From NCBI GenBank assembly GCA_946187935.1, contig CAMHSJ010000002.1, positions 62,001-126,000 on the forward strand: a DNA stretch of 64,000 nt. The letters run 5' to 3'. A program made the translations under genes and the position numbers. Below are positions 34,841 to 43,714 of the stretch, piece after piece. Origin of the DNA: an uncultured Clostridia bacterium. GTDB lineage: Bacteria; Bacillota; Clostridia; Saccharofermentanales; Saccharofermentanaceae. The notes below the pieces were generated by a model. The model made no database searches and was not told the DNA's origin. It saw only the letters and a program-made list of their open reading frames with translations. How positions within the stretch are numbered: the first letter of the stretch is position 1; each line of letters opens with the position of its first letter.

Positions 34841-37800
34841 TGGCTGACGAGATGAAATATACAAAAGAACAGAGTTTGGTCGTGGATCATGCACGCGATA
34901 ATATCCTTGTTGCAGCGGCTGCAGGTTCAGGCAAGACCACTTCCATGGTCGGAAGGATCATGGATGAGATCCTCAATAAGGGGCTGTCCATAGACCGCAT
35001 ACTGGTCGTAACCTTTACTGTCGATGCGGCAGCACACATGCAGGAGAAGATCGAGAGCAGCCTCAAGAAAGCTGTTTCTGACGCAAAGGCAAGAGGCGAT
35101 CTGGAGACTGCAAGGCATATGTCCTCACAGCTTGATCTTCTGCCAAACTGTTATATCCAGACTTTTGACAGTTTCTGTGCAAGGGTTATCAAGGAGAAGG
35201 GCTATTGTATCGCGGGTAATGAAGAAGCTGAACTTTTCGAGCCCGGGAACATCATCCTTGATGAGAATGTCATCAAGCTCATTCAGCGTGATGCATGTGA
35301 TATGGCAATACAGGAAGCTGCCTACTACAGCGTTGACGGAGATGACTTCTCTTATCTTGCAAAAAGGTTTGGCGATGGCAGAAGTGATGACTCTCTCGTT
35401 GATCTTGTTATCAAATGCTTCGAGAAGTTAAGGAGCATTCCTGATTATCTGGATGAAACAGACAGGTTTGTAAAAGAGAGGGAAGACCGTGATAACAGAG
35501 GAGTCCTTCATTTCCAGGATATTGAAGACAACCCTGTCGAGATCGCCATAAGGCATCTTAGAGATATCAGGGAGGGTATATTCGGAAACGGTGGCGCGAA
35601 GGAGTTCTATTATGATCATCCTGATCACCGCATCATGACCAAAACAAAAAAGAATGCTCCTGATTACGACGGAAATGCCGAGACTGACAGGTTCTTTGCC
35701 TGGGCACATGATTATCTTGATACAGTTCTCTCGTTGTATGACAGTAAGGCCGGTTATGTTGAGATAATAAGAGCCATCATAAGGGCGAGCGAAGTATCCG
35801 GTTTCAACTTTGGTTTTGCAAGAGGCAAAGGTGTTGATGTTGATGCCATGAAGGTCAAGTATGAACCGATAGTTGCCCTTAAGGCGTTTGGCAAAGATGA
35901 CGATGTTATAAGCAGATTTGCTCTGCCGCCTTCGTGCCGTCTTCTTCTGAAACTCGATCCTGACAGGCTCCTTGATTCACAGAAGGACGGAACAAGAGCT
36001 GTAAGAGCGCTTGCCGATATCATTAGAAGGATGGATGTGATATTTGCCCAGAGCAAGGCATTGATCCATGGTATGGACTTCTCCGACCAGGAACATGCTG
36101 CCCATGCCATCGTTAAGGAAGAAGAGGCAAGTTCATTTTACCGTGATAAGTTTGATGAGATATTTATCGATGAGTATCAGGACAATACCAGGCTTCAGGA
36201 TAAGATAATCGAGCTTATCGCAAGGCCGGAAGGCAATATATTCAGAGTCGGGGATATCAAGCAGAGCATTTATAAGTTCAGACATGCCGATCCTGAGATG
36301 TTTGCGGGCAAGATGAAGCAGTTCTCTGATCCTGACAGCATCGGATCATTGCTGCTCCTTACTGAGAACCACAGGAGCACGGAGGAGATCCTTTCATTCG
36401 TTAACTTCATCTTTAAGCAGTCTATGACCGAGAAGGGTTCTGAGATCGAATATGACGAGTCCCAGCGCTTCAATGTCCCGTCGGATCCGACTAAGGTTAA
36501 AAGCGGCCCTAAGTCCCGTGTCGTTATGGTCAATTATTCAGACATAGATGATGATGCAGGTGCTTATTTCGGCAGCAGCGAAGACAATAATGCGGACAAG
36601 GATGGCTTTGAAGATTATGATCACATGAAGCCTGAGACCAAGGCCCTTTGTATCGGTGTGGAATCCGAAGTCAGGCATTATCTCGAACTGCCGGGTACTG
36701 AGCTTAAGGATATCTGCATCCTGACAACGACAAAGGGTAAGGCAGAAACGATCACGAGATACCTTAATGACCGGGATTTAAGGTCTTCAGGAAGGACAAC
36801 GACCAGCATCTTCGAAGATATCGATATCCACAGGCTGATCAATTTTATCATCTGCCTGGGGAACGAGCTTTGTGACGACTATCTTCTGTCGGTCATGATA
36901 TCGAATTATGCAATCTCGAATTTCTCCGTTAAGGAGATAGGAAACATCCAGGCTTTCTTTACTCAGAAGGACTTAAAGGCATATCTTAAAGCTCCTCTTA
37001 AGGTAAGGCTTGAGCAGTATCTTCTGAATGCGCCTGATTCCGATCTTAAGAGCAAGGTCAAGGCCTTTGTTGACTGTTTTGATGACATAAGAGCTCAGTC
37101 CATGACCATGGATATCGATGGGATCATTGAACTGATCTATTCGGTTACAGGCATCAAAGCCACAGTTGCTTCCAAGGAGGGCGAGGCGTCCAAGCTTGAT
37201 TTCTTTAAGGACTGGCTGGCTTCGAATTTTAAGCGTTATGGTACTGATATCACGGGTATCGCTGATAACCTCAGGGATATGAAGATCGTTATCAAGAACA
37301 ATGCCAATATAGAGATCAAGGATAACGATAAGAACAAGATCACGGTTATGAATGTCCATAAGAGCAAGGGCTTGGAGTTTAACTACCTGATATTTGCGTT
37401 AGATGACAAGGATGATAAGATCGATTCCATAGAACAGCTGATGTTCGATAAGAACGACGGTTTCATAATCGATTCTTATGACTATGAGAAGATATCAAGG
37501 CATCTTTCATTTGAGCAGGTAGCATACAGGGACAGGCTCGATATTGCAACAAATGCAGAGAAGCAGAGGCTCTTATACGTAGCTCTTACAAGAGCGGAGA
37601 AAGCTCTGTCCGTAGTATCCTGTTTTGGCATTAACGATAAGAAGGAACTTAAGCCTTCGTCCTTAAGGAATGCTTTAAACAGGGCGGCACTCTACGATAA
37701 AGAGAAGTTTGACCGCGAATTCTGGCTCTTTGGCAATAAGAAGATGAGCTATACGTTCTTTGCTTCCGTTTTAAGAGGCTGCGCAGGTATTAAGGGACTT

Positions 37801-38706
37801 GATGAGACCATTAATGCTGTCAAGAATCCTGTCAGATATGAAGACTGCCGCGGCAATGTGCTCGAGTCTGGATTTGACTTCATCAGGATCGACGAACCCG
37901 CTGAGACGACGCCTGTTCAAAAGGATGGTCCTTCTGAAGATAAAGAGCCTTCTCTTATCAAGCTCGTGAACTTTGATGGTGAAGGAAGGATCAAGGCGGG
38001 AGATTATAAGTATGGAAGCGAGACGGAGATCCCGTTCAAGACTTCTGTTACTTCTTTCGAGCAGAATGAGGGTAAGATCTCGAAGACACCGCATGTCGAT
38101 CTTGAGATAGAACCGCCGTCTGACTTCGAGAGCATAGGCAAAAGGCTTTCTGCAGCATCTTACGGTACGATCCTTCACAGGATAATGTCTTATATCGACC
38201 TTAAGAGGATAAGAGAGCATCCTGAGCAGCTTGAAGCAGAAATAAGACAGCTGACAGGCTTGGGAGTGTTCAGGGAATACGGAGATGAGAATCCGGTCAA
38301 AGTAGCTCTAGAATTCGAGAAGGGGATAATAATGTTTGCTGAGAGTGACATTGCCCTTGAACTTGAAAAGGCAGAAGCTTCAGATGACGCTTACACCGAG
38401 AAGCATGTACTGTTTGCCGTACCTCCCGTAACCGAGGATTCCGGGGCTGTAGAGGGCAGTGACGGATTTGCTCTGGTCCAGGGAATAATCGACCTTCTCT
38501 ACAAGGCGCCTGACGGATATGTGGTCATCGACTATAAGACGGACAATCTGGGATTTCTCCCTGACAAGAGCTCCCGTTCGGCTGAAGCATTAAAGAGACA
38601 CGCTTTCCAGCTCAAGTGCTATGCCACGGCTTGCGAAGCCTCCGGCATGAAGGTCACCAGAAAGCTCATATATCTTGTACGATACGGTGAGTTTGTGGAA
38701 GTCTGA
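34840..38706 (+). CDS. addA: AddA helicase-nuclease subunit
   Basis: AddA/RexA, 1288 residues, the UvrD-family helicase and nuclease that partners AddB in recombinational repair. Walker A AAAGSGKTT is near residue 28, the DEYQD Walker B near residue 446, and superfamily 1 motifs such as QSIYKFRHAD, HKSKGLEF and LYVALTRAEKAL are present. The C-terminal nuclease motif is VIDYKTDNLG. It overlaps addB by 1 nt and ends back-to-back with tadA, which is on the opposite strand with its stop adjoining. No Chi-recognition residue can be judged by eye. Confidence 0.95.
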   Translation: MADEMKYTKEQSLVVDHARDNILVAAAAGSGKTTSMVGRIMDEILNKGLSIDRILVVTFTVDAAAHMQEKIESSLKKAVSDAKARGDLETARHMSSQLDLLPNCYIQTFDSFCARVIKEKGYCIAGNEEAELFEPGNIILDENVIKLIQRDACDMAIQEAAYYSVDGDDFSYLAKRFGDGRSDDSLVDLVIKCFEKLRSIPDYLDETDRFVKEREDRDNRGVLHFQDIEDNPVEIAIRHLRDIREGIFGNGGAKEFYYDHPDHRIMTKTKKNAPDYDGNAETDRFFAWAHDYLDTVLSLYDSKAGYVEIIRAIIRASEVSGFNFGFARGKGVDVDAMKVKYEPIVALKAFGKDDDVISRFALPPSCRLLLKLDPDRLLDSQKDGTRAVRALADIIRRMDVIFAQSKALIHGMDFSDQEHAAHAIVKEEEASSFYRDKFDEIFIDEYQDNTRLQDKIIELIARPEGNIFRVGDIKQSIYKFRHADPEMFAGKMKQFSDPDSIGSLLLLTENHRSTEEILSFVNFIFKQSMTEKGSEIEYDESQRFNVPSDPTKVKSGPKSRVVMVNYSDIDDDAGAYFGSSEDNNADKDGFEDYDHMKPETKALCIGVESEVRHYLELPGTELKDICILTTTKGKAETITRYLNDRDLRSSGRTTTSIFEDIDIHRLINFIICLGNELCDDYLLSVMISNYAISNFSVKEIGNIQAFFTQKDLKAYLKAPLKVRLEQYLLNAPDSDLKSKVKAFVDCFDDIRAQSMTMDIDGIIELIYSVTGIKATVASKEGEASKLDFFKDWLASNFKRYGTDITGIADNLRDMKIVIKNNANIEIKDNDKNKITVMNVHKSKGLEFNYLIFALDDKDDKIDSIEQLMFDKNDGFIIDSYDYEKISRHLSFEQVAYRDRLDIATNAEKQRLLYVALTRAEKALSVVSCFGINDKKELKPSSLRNALNRAALYDKEKFDREFWLFGNKKMSYTFFASVLRGCAGIKGLDETINAVKNPVRYEDCRGNVLESGFDFIRIDEPAETTPVQKDGPSEDKEPSLIKLVNFDGEGRIKAGDYKYGSETEIPFKTSVTSFEQNEGKISKTPHVDLEIEPPSDFESIGKRLSAASYGTILHRIMSYIDLKRIREHPEQLEAEIRQLTGLGVFREYGDENPVKVALEFEKGIIMFAESDIALELEKAEASDDAYTEKHVLFAVPPVTEDSGAVEGSDGFALVQGIIDLLYKAPDGYVVIDYKTDNLGFLPDKSSRSAEALKRHAFQLKCYATACEASGMKVTRKLIYLVRYGEFVEV

Positions 38707-39183
38707 TCACTTCTTGGAATCGCGTTTTCTTATATTGCGGAAGAATTCCTGCATGAGGTCAGCGCATTCCTTCTCCATGTGGCCGCCTTCGAATTCGACT
38801 TTGTGGTTATGTCCGTGAGCTACATTGAAGATGTCGTTGCAGGAAACAACTGCGCCGCTCTTGGGTTCATAGGCGCCGAAGTACAGATTCCTGATCCTGC
38901 TCTGGATGATGGCGCCGGCACACATGGTGCAGGGCTCTAAGGTAACATACATATCGCAGTCTTCGAGCCTGAAGTCTCCTAATTTGCGGCAGGCTTTGTT
39001 TATGGCTACGACTTCTGCGTGGGCTAGAGCATTGTTGTGGGTAAGACGCAGGTTATGAGCCCTGACAAAGACCTTACCGTCCTTGACGATAACGCATCCT
39101 ATAGGGCACTCGTTCTTATCGAATGCTTTATGGGCTTCCTTAAGAGCCTCTTTCATGAACTTTTCCTGATATGTATCTTTCAT
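38707..39183 (-). CDS. tadA: tRNA adenosine(34) deaminase TadA
   Basis: A 158-residue zinc deaminase that converts A34 to inosine in tRNA-Arg(ACG). The zinc/proton-shuttle motif HAEV and the zinc-ligand motif PCTMCAGAI are both present; the ALAHAEVVAIN and EPCTMC spacing fits TadA, not free-base deaminases. It is encoded against addA with stops adjoining, so it is an independent unit. Its upstream region is shared with the divergent zinc-ribbon membrane protein gene. Confidence 0.93.
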   Translation of the reverse strand: MKDTYQEKFMKEALKEAHKAFDKNECPIGCVIVKDGKVFVRAHNLRLTHNNALAHAEVVAINKACRKLGDFRLEDCDMYVTLEPCTMCAGAIIQSRIRNLYFGAYEPKSGAVVSCNDIFNVAHGHNHKVEFEGGHMEKECADLMQEFFRNIRKRDSKK

Positions 39184-39383
39184 GGGTCAATTATAACAGA
39201 TGCCGGCGTTGTGCGTGTCAACGCATACGCGCTGTCCGATTAAACGGAATCAGGGGTTACCTTTATTTGTTTTTAATGCTTATATATTGACAAGAGGGGG
39301 ATAGGCGTCTATACTTGACTTTTGCTATAAGTACAATTATGCCTATTTATAGCAGCAACACTAAGATCAAAGGAAATAATTAG
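39184..39383. other. Divergent intergenic region between tadA and the zinc-ribbon protein gene
   Basis: This 200-nt gap holds a strong + strand promoter (39287-39315) and a leader of about 60 nt before the ATG at 39384, with AAAGGA as ribosome binding site. I found no convincing tadA promoter and no further gene. A TTTGTTTTTAATG stretch is T-rich but without a stem. Confidence 0.45.
39287..39315 (+). promoter_or_regulatory. Strong promoter upstream of the zinc-ribbon protein and sigA
   Basis: A perfect TTGACA -35 (39287-39292) and a TATACT -10 (39310-39315) are separated by 17 nt. This is the closest match to a primary sigma-factor consensus promoter in the window. It may drive both the zinc-ribbon membrane protein and the primary sigma factor downstream, because I see no terminator between them. 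Confidence 0.8.
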
Positions 39384-40109
39384 ATGGCAACACAGCAAGG
39401 AATGTGCAGAAACTGCGGTGCTCTCGTGATCTTCAATGACAGGGACGAGAATTGTGAATGCGTTTTCTGCCATTGTGTTTTTCCCTCTTCGGAAGCTATA
39501 GCGCTTCTTGAGAACTCTGAGGGACATGAATTCAAGAATGAGACTTTTGAGAAACAGGATGGAGGCAAGCACTACTATGCCACGCCTGTTGCTCCTGACA
39601 TAGTATCCAAGGCAGTAGAGCGTGATAAGATCTCTAAGCAGAACTCCAAGGATTCACTTAAGATCCAGCCGAGCGAGTTTGAAGTATCTCCTAACGATGT
39701 CAAGGCTCCTGTCAAGTATGTGATAGCTCTTATCGCCGCATTGGTTCTAGTCGTAGGCGTTGTCATAGCGATAGCGCTCCCTATGTACAATTTCAGGTCC
39801 AAGCTCAGCGCGGCTGTGCGTTCAGACATCGATTCGGTATTTACGGATATCTGCGAAGTCGACACAACGGATGATGAAGATGGTAACTGTGCCTACAGTG
39901 TTTACGGGAGAAACTGCCAGAATCTTAAGGTTCAGACTCCGGACGAGATCAAGAGGGAAGAGGCACAGCAGATCTTTGACCGTTACTGCGGTCTTCGCAA
40001 CAGCATGGGAAGCTTCTCTTCCGACAAGACAGAAGATGTTACGGTAGAGATCTACACACCGACAAACATCTTCAAGGTTACAAGCAGCGGCGTTGAGCTT
40101 AGTGAGTAA
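39384..40109 (+). CDS. Zinc-ribbon membrane protein of unknown function
   Basis: A 241-residue protein not recognised as a characterised family. The N-terminus has a cysteine cluster (MCRNCG, then ENCECVFCHC) fitting a zinc ribbon. Then comes a charged stretch and one transmembrane helix (about residues 113-135, KYVIALIAALVLVVGVVIAIALPMY). An acidic C-terminal domain follows, which on the inside-positive pattern would face outside. It follows a strong promoter and precedes sigA by 31 nt, the position where dnaG is often found in other Firmicutes. A regulatory link to the sigma factor is speculation. Confidence 0.6.
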   Translation: MATQQGMCRNCGALVIFNDRDENCECVFCHCVFPSSEAIALLENSEGHEFKNETFEKQDGGKHYYATPVAPDIVSKAVERDKISKQNSKDSLKIQPSEFEVSPNDVKAPVKYVIALIAALVLVVGVVIAIALPMYNFRSKLSAAVRSDIDSVFTDICEVDTTDDEDGNCAYSVYGRNCQNLKVQTPDEIKREEAQQIFDRYCGLRNSMGSFSSDKTEDVTVEIYTPTNIFKVTSSGVELSE

Positions 40110-40140
40110 CAGTCAGATTAATTAAGGCAAAGGTGATCAG

Positions 40141-41220
40141 ATGACAGATTTTGAGAAAGCAATAGCTGCAGCACAGAAGCTCGCAGAGAAGAACGGAAAG
40201 ACTCTTACTGATGCGGAGCTTGAATCCATTACGGATAACTACAAGATGGGTCCTGACGATATGCTCAGTCTCAGGTCTGAGCTCGAGAAGATGAATATCT
40301 TCATCAGCGAACCTGAAGTGGATCTTGTTGTTATAGACGATGATGATGTTCCTACTGATGCCGATATCGAAGAGAGCACAGACGATGCAAGTGTCGTTGA
40401 TGACTCGGTAAAGATGTATCTCAAGGAGATCGGTAAGATCGAACTCCTCAAGGCTGAAGAAGAGCGTGAGATCGCTCAGAGAATGGCTGAAGGCGATGAG
40501 GATGCCAAGGAGACACTCATCAACTCCAACTTAAGACTCGTTGTATCGATCGCCAAGAAGTACATGAACCGCGGTCTTTCACTTCTCGATCTCATCCAGG
40601 AAGGTAACATAGGTCTTATCAAGGCCGTAGACAAGTTCGATTACACCAAGGGATTCAAGTTCTCGACATATGCCACATGGTGGATCAGACAGGCTATCAC
40701 AAGAGCCATTGCCGACCAGGCAAGAACGATAAGGATCCCCGTACACATGGTAGAGACTATAAACAAGCTCACAAGGGTTCAGAGACAGCTCGTTCAGGAT
40801 CTCGGAAGGGAACCGACTACAGAGGAACTTGCTGAAGCAATGAACATGGAGCCTGCCAAGATCAGAGAGATCCAGAAGATCTCCCAGGATCCTATCTCCA
40901 TCGATAAGCCTGTAGGTGAGGAAGAAGATTCACACCTCGTAGACTTTATCTCCAACGATGAACTCGCATCACCTGACGAAGAAGTTGCAAGAAACCTCTT
41001 AAAGGAAGATCTCATCAAGGCTCTTAATACTCTTACCGACCGTGAACGTAAGGTCATAGAGCTCAGGTTCGGGCTTAAGGACGGAGTTCCGATGACACTT
41101 GAGCAGGTAGGTAAGAAGTTAGGCGTTACGAGAGAGCGAATCAGACAGATCGAAGCCAAGGCGATAAGGAAGCTGTCCAGATCGTCCGGATCCAAGAAAC
41201 TGGAAGGTTACACCGACTAA
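40141..41220 (+). CDS. sigA: RNA polymerase primary sigma factor (sigma-A/RpoD)
   Basis: The primary sigma factor, 359 residues. Region 1.2 ([22 protein letters not shown]), region 2 ([35 protein letters not shown]), region 3 and region 4.2 ([18 protein letters not shown]) are all intact. Region 1.1 is short with an acidic stretch ([16 protein letters not shown]), as in sigma-A of low-GC Gram-positives. An AAAGGTGATC site precedes the ATG. The dnaG primase gene, often next to sigA, is not here. RnfC starts 17 nt after its stop, so readthrough is possible. Confidence 0.97.
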   Translation: MTDFEKAIAAAQKLAEKNGKTLTDAELESITDNYKMGPDDMLSLRSELEKMNIFISEPEVDLVVIDDDDVPTDADIEESTDDASVVDDSVKMYLKEIGKIELLKAEEEREIAQRMAEGDEDAKETLINSNLRLVVSIAKKYMNRGLSLLDLIQEGNIGLIKAVDKFDYTKGFKFSTYATWWIRQAITRAIADQARTIRIPVHMVETINKLTRVQRQLVQDLGREPTTEELAEAMNMEPAKIREIQKISQDPISIDKPVGEEEDSHLVDFISNDELASPDEEVARNLLKEDLIKALNTLTDRERKVIELRFGLKDGVPMTLEQVGKKLGVTRERIRQIEAKAIRKLSRSSGSKKLEGYTD

Positions 41221-41237
41221 GACGCGGGGGATTATCT

Positions 41238-42758
41238 GTGCAGGGACGCAAGATCCATTCGTTTTACAAGGGTATTTTTTCAGGGGACGTTTTGAATTTT
41301 TCAAAACGTTCTCCTTTTGTCAGGGAGATAATGCTCGAGCGCATCAATCCCTCGAGGGTCATACTGCCCATGAAGATGCATTATGGTGTCCCTGCTGTTC
41401 CGACAGTCAAGGAAGGCGATATCGTAAAGGCAGGCCAGTGCATAGGACTTCCTGACCCGAAATCCTTTTCGAGCCCTGTACATACGGGTATCTCAGGCAG
41501 GGTAACAGCCATAAAGGAGATAACTCTTCCCAACGGCATCAAGACGCCTGCCGTTTTTATTAACAATGACATGAAGAGGACAAGGCTTGATTCACTCAAG
41601 AGCAGAGGGGATATCAAGCTTTCTGCTGTGCAGACGATAGCTCTGATTAGAGACGCGGGAATATGCGGCATGGGCGGTGAGGGTATCCCGACATATGCCA
41701 AGCTTACAAGAGCAAGAAATCATGCCGTCGATGACTTCCTTGTAAACTGCCTTCAGAGTGAGCCGTATTCGACCTGTGACCTTATGGCCATAGTAGAGTA
41801 CCCTGATTATGTGGTAAATGGCGCGTGCGCGTGTGCAAGAGCCTGTGGCGCCAAGAACGTTAAGTTCCTGATATCTGCAGGCCGCAGGACTGAGAGGGCT
41901 GCTCTTGAGAATTCCATAAGGAATGCAAAGGATTCTTATAAAGATCTTGATATCAGTATCGAATTATTCCGCGAACGTTTTCCACAGGGTTACTACAGAC
42001 TGGTCGCAAAAGCATTGTACGGCAAGCAGCTCGGGATAAACGATACCTTAGAGCAGACCTGCAGCGCGGTCATGTTTAACTGTTCCACGATGCTCTCTTG
42101 CTGGGAGGCAATATCTGACAACATCCCCATGATGAACAGGATCATATCTGTTTCAGGCAATGAGTCTGGCGGACATAACCTGCTCGTTCCGATAGGCACG
42201 CCCGTATCCGAGGTCTTATCCAGCGCTTACGATGCCAATAAGACAGAGAGCAGGATCATCTGGGGCAATTGCCTCACGGGGATAGAGATCACAGACCCGG
42301 AAGAAGTTCCCGTAATCAAGATGACATCGGTTATCTCCATAGTGCGCAAGGCTGAGATCCCGACAACGCCGTGCATCCACTGCGGGCTCTGTTCCGAGTG
42401 CTGCCCGATGGGACTGTCCCCGAATACTGTTTACGAGATGCTCGTACAGGGTCTTGTTCAGAAGGCGGCCGAAGAAGGCGCGCGTGACTGTATTTCCTGC
42501 GGAAGCTGCTCTTATGTTTGTCCTGCAGGCATTAATCTCGCAACATCCATAGCAAGATTTGCAAATCAGGGCAGGGTCATCGAGGTCAATTCGCTTCTGG
42601 ATAACGGCGGGCTTGAGTTTAGCGAGGAAGCTTCTCTTAATGCCTCCCAGGTCGGCCAGGCTTCGCTCCTTGAAGAGTTCCCTGATGAAGAGGATGAGAA
42701 GAACGAGACAGATCCTGATTCCATCATATTGCCGTTTGACGGAGGCAAGACTGTATGA
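41238..42758 (+). CDS. rnfC: Rnf electron transport complex subunit C
   Basis: RnfC, 506 residues, the cytoplasmic flavo-iron-sulphur subunit that exchanges electrons with NAD(H) in Rnf complexes. The N-terminus has the RnfC barrel-sandwich (RINPSRVILPMKMHYGVPAVPTVKEG). The NADH/FMN loop is GMGGEGIPTYAKL (GxGGxGxPT as in NuoF and RnfC). Two 4Fe-4S motifs follow: CIHCGLCSECCP and CISCGSCSYVCP. The start is a GTG with GCGGGGG 7 nt upstream. It overlaps rnfD by 4 nt. A 60-residue acidic C-terminal tail is longer than usual. Confidence 0.9.
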   Translation: MQGRKIHSFYKGIFSGDVLNFSKRSPFVREIMLERINPSRVILPMKMHYGVPAVPTVKEGDIVKAGQCIGLPDPKSFSSPVHTGISGRVTAIKEITLPNGIKTPAVFINNDMKRTRLDSLKSRGDIKLSAVQTIALIRDAGICGMGGEGIPTYAKLTRARNHAVDDFLVNCLQSEPYSTCDLMAIVEYPDYVVNGACACARACGAKNVKFLISAGRRTERAALENSIRNAKDSYKDLDISIELFRERFPQGYYRLVAKALYGKQLGINDTLEQTCSAVMFNCSTMLSCWEAISDNIPMMNRIISVSGNESGGHNLLVPIGTPVSEVLSSAYDANKTESRIIWGNCLTGIEITDPEEVPVIKMTSVISIVRKAEIPTTPCIHCGLCSECCPMGLSPNTVYEMLVQGLVQKAAEEGARDCISCGSCSYVCPAGINLATSIARFANQGRVIEVNSLLDNGGLEFSEEASLNASQVGQASLLEEFPDEEDEKNETDPDSIILPFDGGKTV

Positions 42759-43714
42759 AAGACAAGACACTTGCTCCGTTCATTCACACCTATAAGAACG
42801 CGCCTTATATCTATCTGACGTTAATAGTCGCATTACTGCCGTGCGTGTTCTATTCGGCATTTTACTATGGCATCAGAGCTATTATCCTTATTGTATTTTC
42901 GGCTGTCATGTTCTCTTTGTCTGACATCGCATTCTCGAAGACTGTTCACTCACATAACGATAACGACTATTATGACATCAGCTCCGTTGCATCAGGCATC
43001 ATATTCGCACTGATGCTCCCTCCGGACACATCTTTGATCGTCGTTCTCTCGGGAGTCTTATTCGGATCGATAGTCATCAAGCAGCTCTTCGGAGGTGCAG
43101 GAAGCAATATCTTAAATCCTGCTGCAGGCGCGAGGCTTATCGTTGAAGTGCTCTATCCGTCACATTTGACCGGTTTTGCAGAGGGCGGAAGGCAGAGATG
43201 GTTTGATCTTCTGAGCCTTATAAGATTTACTCCCACCACGGGCGAGGCAACTGATCAGACAAGGCTTTCGTTAACTGAACTCATCGTCGGAAATTACTCG
43301 GGATTCATCGGCACTGCATGTGTTCTTACGGTTCTTTTGGGAGCTGTATTTATGGTCATGAAGGGCAGCATGAGGCTTTATGCCCCGATCTCATATTTAT
43401 TGTCGCTTTGCGTCTTATACAGAGTATTCATTCCTGAAGGCGCACTTATTGAGTTCCTTCTTTCATCAGGAGCAGTATTCATCGCGGTGTTCATGTTAGG
43501 AGACCTTACCACGATGCCGTCCAGATTTGCTGCAGGAGCATTTGCCGGACTCGTCTGCGCGGCTTTAACCATAGTCTTGCTTAATAACGTAAGCCCGGTC
43601 ATCGCGCTCATCACTCCGGTCCTTGCGGTCAACTTCATGTCCTTCGTTATCGATTACTTCGCGAAAACGATATCACGCCGTAATCACCGCTCGAGGGAGG
43701 TGGATGTCTTATGA
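42755..43714 (+). CDS. rnfD: Rnf electron transport complex subunit D
   Basis: RnfD/NqrB-like membrane subunit, 319 residues, with about nine transmembrane helices (ALLPCVFYSAFYYGI, SLIVVLSGVLFGSIVIKQLFGG). The GGAGSNILNPAAGARLI region is the conserved FMN-site environment. The expected flavin-threonine motif (usually SGAT) appears as TPTTGEATDQT with Thr166, a one-residue insertion, so covalent FMN attachment is plausible but not certain. It overlaps rnfC and the following gene by 4 nt each, indicating tight translational coupling. Confidence 0.85.
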   Translation: MKDKTLAPFIHTYKNAPYIYLTLIVALLPCVFYSAFYYGIRAIILIVFSAVMFSLSDIAFSKTVHSHNDNDYYDISSVASGIIFALMLPPDTSLIVVLSGVLFGSIVIKQLFGGAGSNILNPAAGARLIVEVLYPSHLTGFAEGGRQRWFDLLSLIRFTPTTGEATDQTRLSLTELIVGNYSGFIGTACVLTVLLGAVFMVMKGSMRLYAPISYLLSLCVLYRVFIPEGALIEFLLSSGAVFIAVFMLGDLTTMPSRFAAGAFAGLVCAALTIVLLNNVSPVIALITPVLAVNFMSFVIDYFAKTISRRNHRSREVDVL

